From positions 1-23,553 of the forward strand of contig CALEFO010000048.1 of assembly GCA_937877165.1 (NCBI GenBank): a DNA stretch of 23,553 nt, in the 5' to 3' direction. This DNA is from an uncultured Lachnospiraceae bacterium (GTDB lineage: Bacteria > Bacillota > Clostridia > Lachnospirales > Lachnospiraceae). This document shows, piece by piece, positions 23,317-23,553 of the stretch (positions are counted from its first letter, which is position 1; each line of letters opens with the position of its first letter). Below the pieces are notes generated by a model that saw only the letters and a list, made by a program, of their open reading frames with translations, was not told where the DNA came from and did no database searches. The position numbers were made by a program, and so were the translations under genes.

Positions 23317-23344
23317 TTGCTGAACACAGGGAACCTTTTATACT
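23317..23344 (+). promoter_or_regulatory. Candidate promoter of purC
   Basis: TTGCTG (23317-23322) and TATACT (23339-23344) are 16 bases apart. The -10 matches the consensus at five of six positions. A start near 23351 would give a leader of about 94 bases. A TTGACA occurs at 23354-23359 but has no -10 after it. No purine riboswitch or clear PurR box is recognised. Confidence 0.5.
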
Positions 23345-23381
23345 GATAGTTGTTTGACAATAACGAATCAGGAGAGGAGAA

Positions 23382-23426
23382 CCTGCTTTGCAGGATCCCT
23401 TCCACACTACCGCAGCCAGACTGCGG
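23382..23426 (+). promoter_or_regulatory. Two small hairpins in the purC leader
   Basis: CCTGC-TTT-GCAGG (23382-23394) and CCGCAG-CCAGA-CTGCGG (23410-23426) are consecutive perfect stem-loops between the promoter and the purC ribosome-binding site. Neither is followed by a T-run. They may stabilise the mRNA or form a small regulatory structure. Confidence 0.4.
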
Positions 23427-23444
23427 ATGCAAAAGGAGGAACAC

Positions 23445-23553
23445 ATGGAACAGTTCAGTCCCGTCAAGGAGGGAAAGGTACGCGAGATTTACGACATCGG
23501 CGATTCTCTGATCATGTACGCCACCGACCGGATCTCGGCATTCGATGTCATCC
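23445..23553 (+). CDS. purC: Phosphoribosylaminoimidazole-succinocarboxamide synthase, N-terminal part
   Basis: Joins aspartate to CAIR to make SAICAR in de novo purine synthesis. Only 36 residues are in the window. They read VKEGKVREIYDIGD and MYATDRISAFDVI, which match the N-terminal nucleotide-binding loop (Gly-Lys-Val-Arg-Glu-Ile-Tyr) and the conserved TDRISAFD of SAICAR synthetase. ATG at 23445 has AAAGGAGG six bases upstream. The gene continues past the right edge, divergent from the GTPase-NYN gene, with about 290 bases between the two starts. In many Firmicutes purC opens or sits within a pur operon, which would lie to the right. Confidence 0.93.
   Translation, partial: MEQFSPVKEGKVREIYDIGDSLIMYATDRISAFDVI

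Overview
The window looks like chromosomal DNA from an anaerobic Firmicute, most likely a Lachnospiraceae-type clostridium of moderately high GC. I infer this from the protein families, not from a marker gene. The pointers are a reverse rubrerythrin with an N-terminal rubredoxin domain, a Si-citrate synthase of clostridial type, a CbiM-type metal ECF transporter, a membrane protein with an NADase-type glycan-binding domain, and a TetM-like GTPase fused to an NYN nuclease. There are no tRNA or rRNA genes, no CRISPR array and no recognisable mobile element. Nearly everything is coded on the minus strand; only three genes (a small acidic protein at 6054, a Crp/Fnr regulator at 14931 and the start of purC at 23445) are on the plus strand.

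Layout, left to right. 1-2792: minus-strand run of citrate synthase, uridine phosphorylase and the N-terminal part of a clostridial BMP-family-like protein. 2857-5878: a VOC-fold protein and a cobalt/nickel ECF transporter cluster (cbiM with a fused CbiN-like tail, cbiQ, cbiO). Here cbiO is frameshifted and an intrinsic terminator lies between cbiM and cbiQ. 6054-6359: a small, possibly Nif11-like protein bracketed by copies of a 10-bp motif. 6422-10493: a probable co-transcribed set of OmpR-type regulator, histidine kinase, alpha/beta hydrolase and YggS PLP protein. 10609-13671: a small alarmone synthetase, a PAP2-family membrane phosphatase and a membrane protein joining a J-like cytosolic domain to an extracellular sugar-binding domain. 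14036-15611: reverse rubrerythrin divergent from a Crp/Fnr regulator, with a perfect 14-bp palindrome between them. 15624-18538: a diguanylate cyclase, an RlmD/RlmCD-type rRNA methyltransferase and an overlapping small unknown protein. 18766-23151: a frameshifted MATE exporter and a 978-residue GTPase-NYN fusion. 23445-end: the start of purC with its promoter and structured leader.

The most interesting items are four. (1) The elongation-factor-like GTPase carries a C-terminal NYN nuclease domain related to YacP/Rae1, and its domain IV loop lacks the TetM tetracycline-protection residues; this suggests a ribosome-directed RNase rather than a resistance gene. (2) The palindrome GTAACATATGTTAC fits a Crp/Fnr-family site and lies within or just upstream of candidate rubrerythrin promoters. 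(3) Two genes (cbiO and the MATE exporter) each need one frameshift to restore a full family-length protein. (4) A strong terminator hairpin overlaps the apparent cbiQ start. All function calls come from reading motifs and remembered family patterns; no database search was run.
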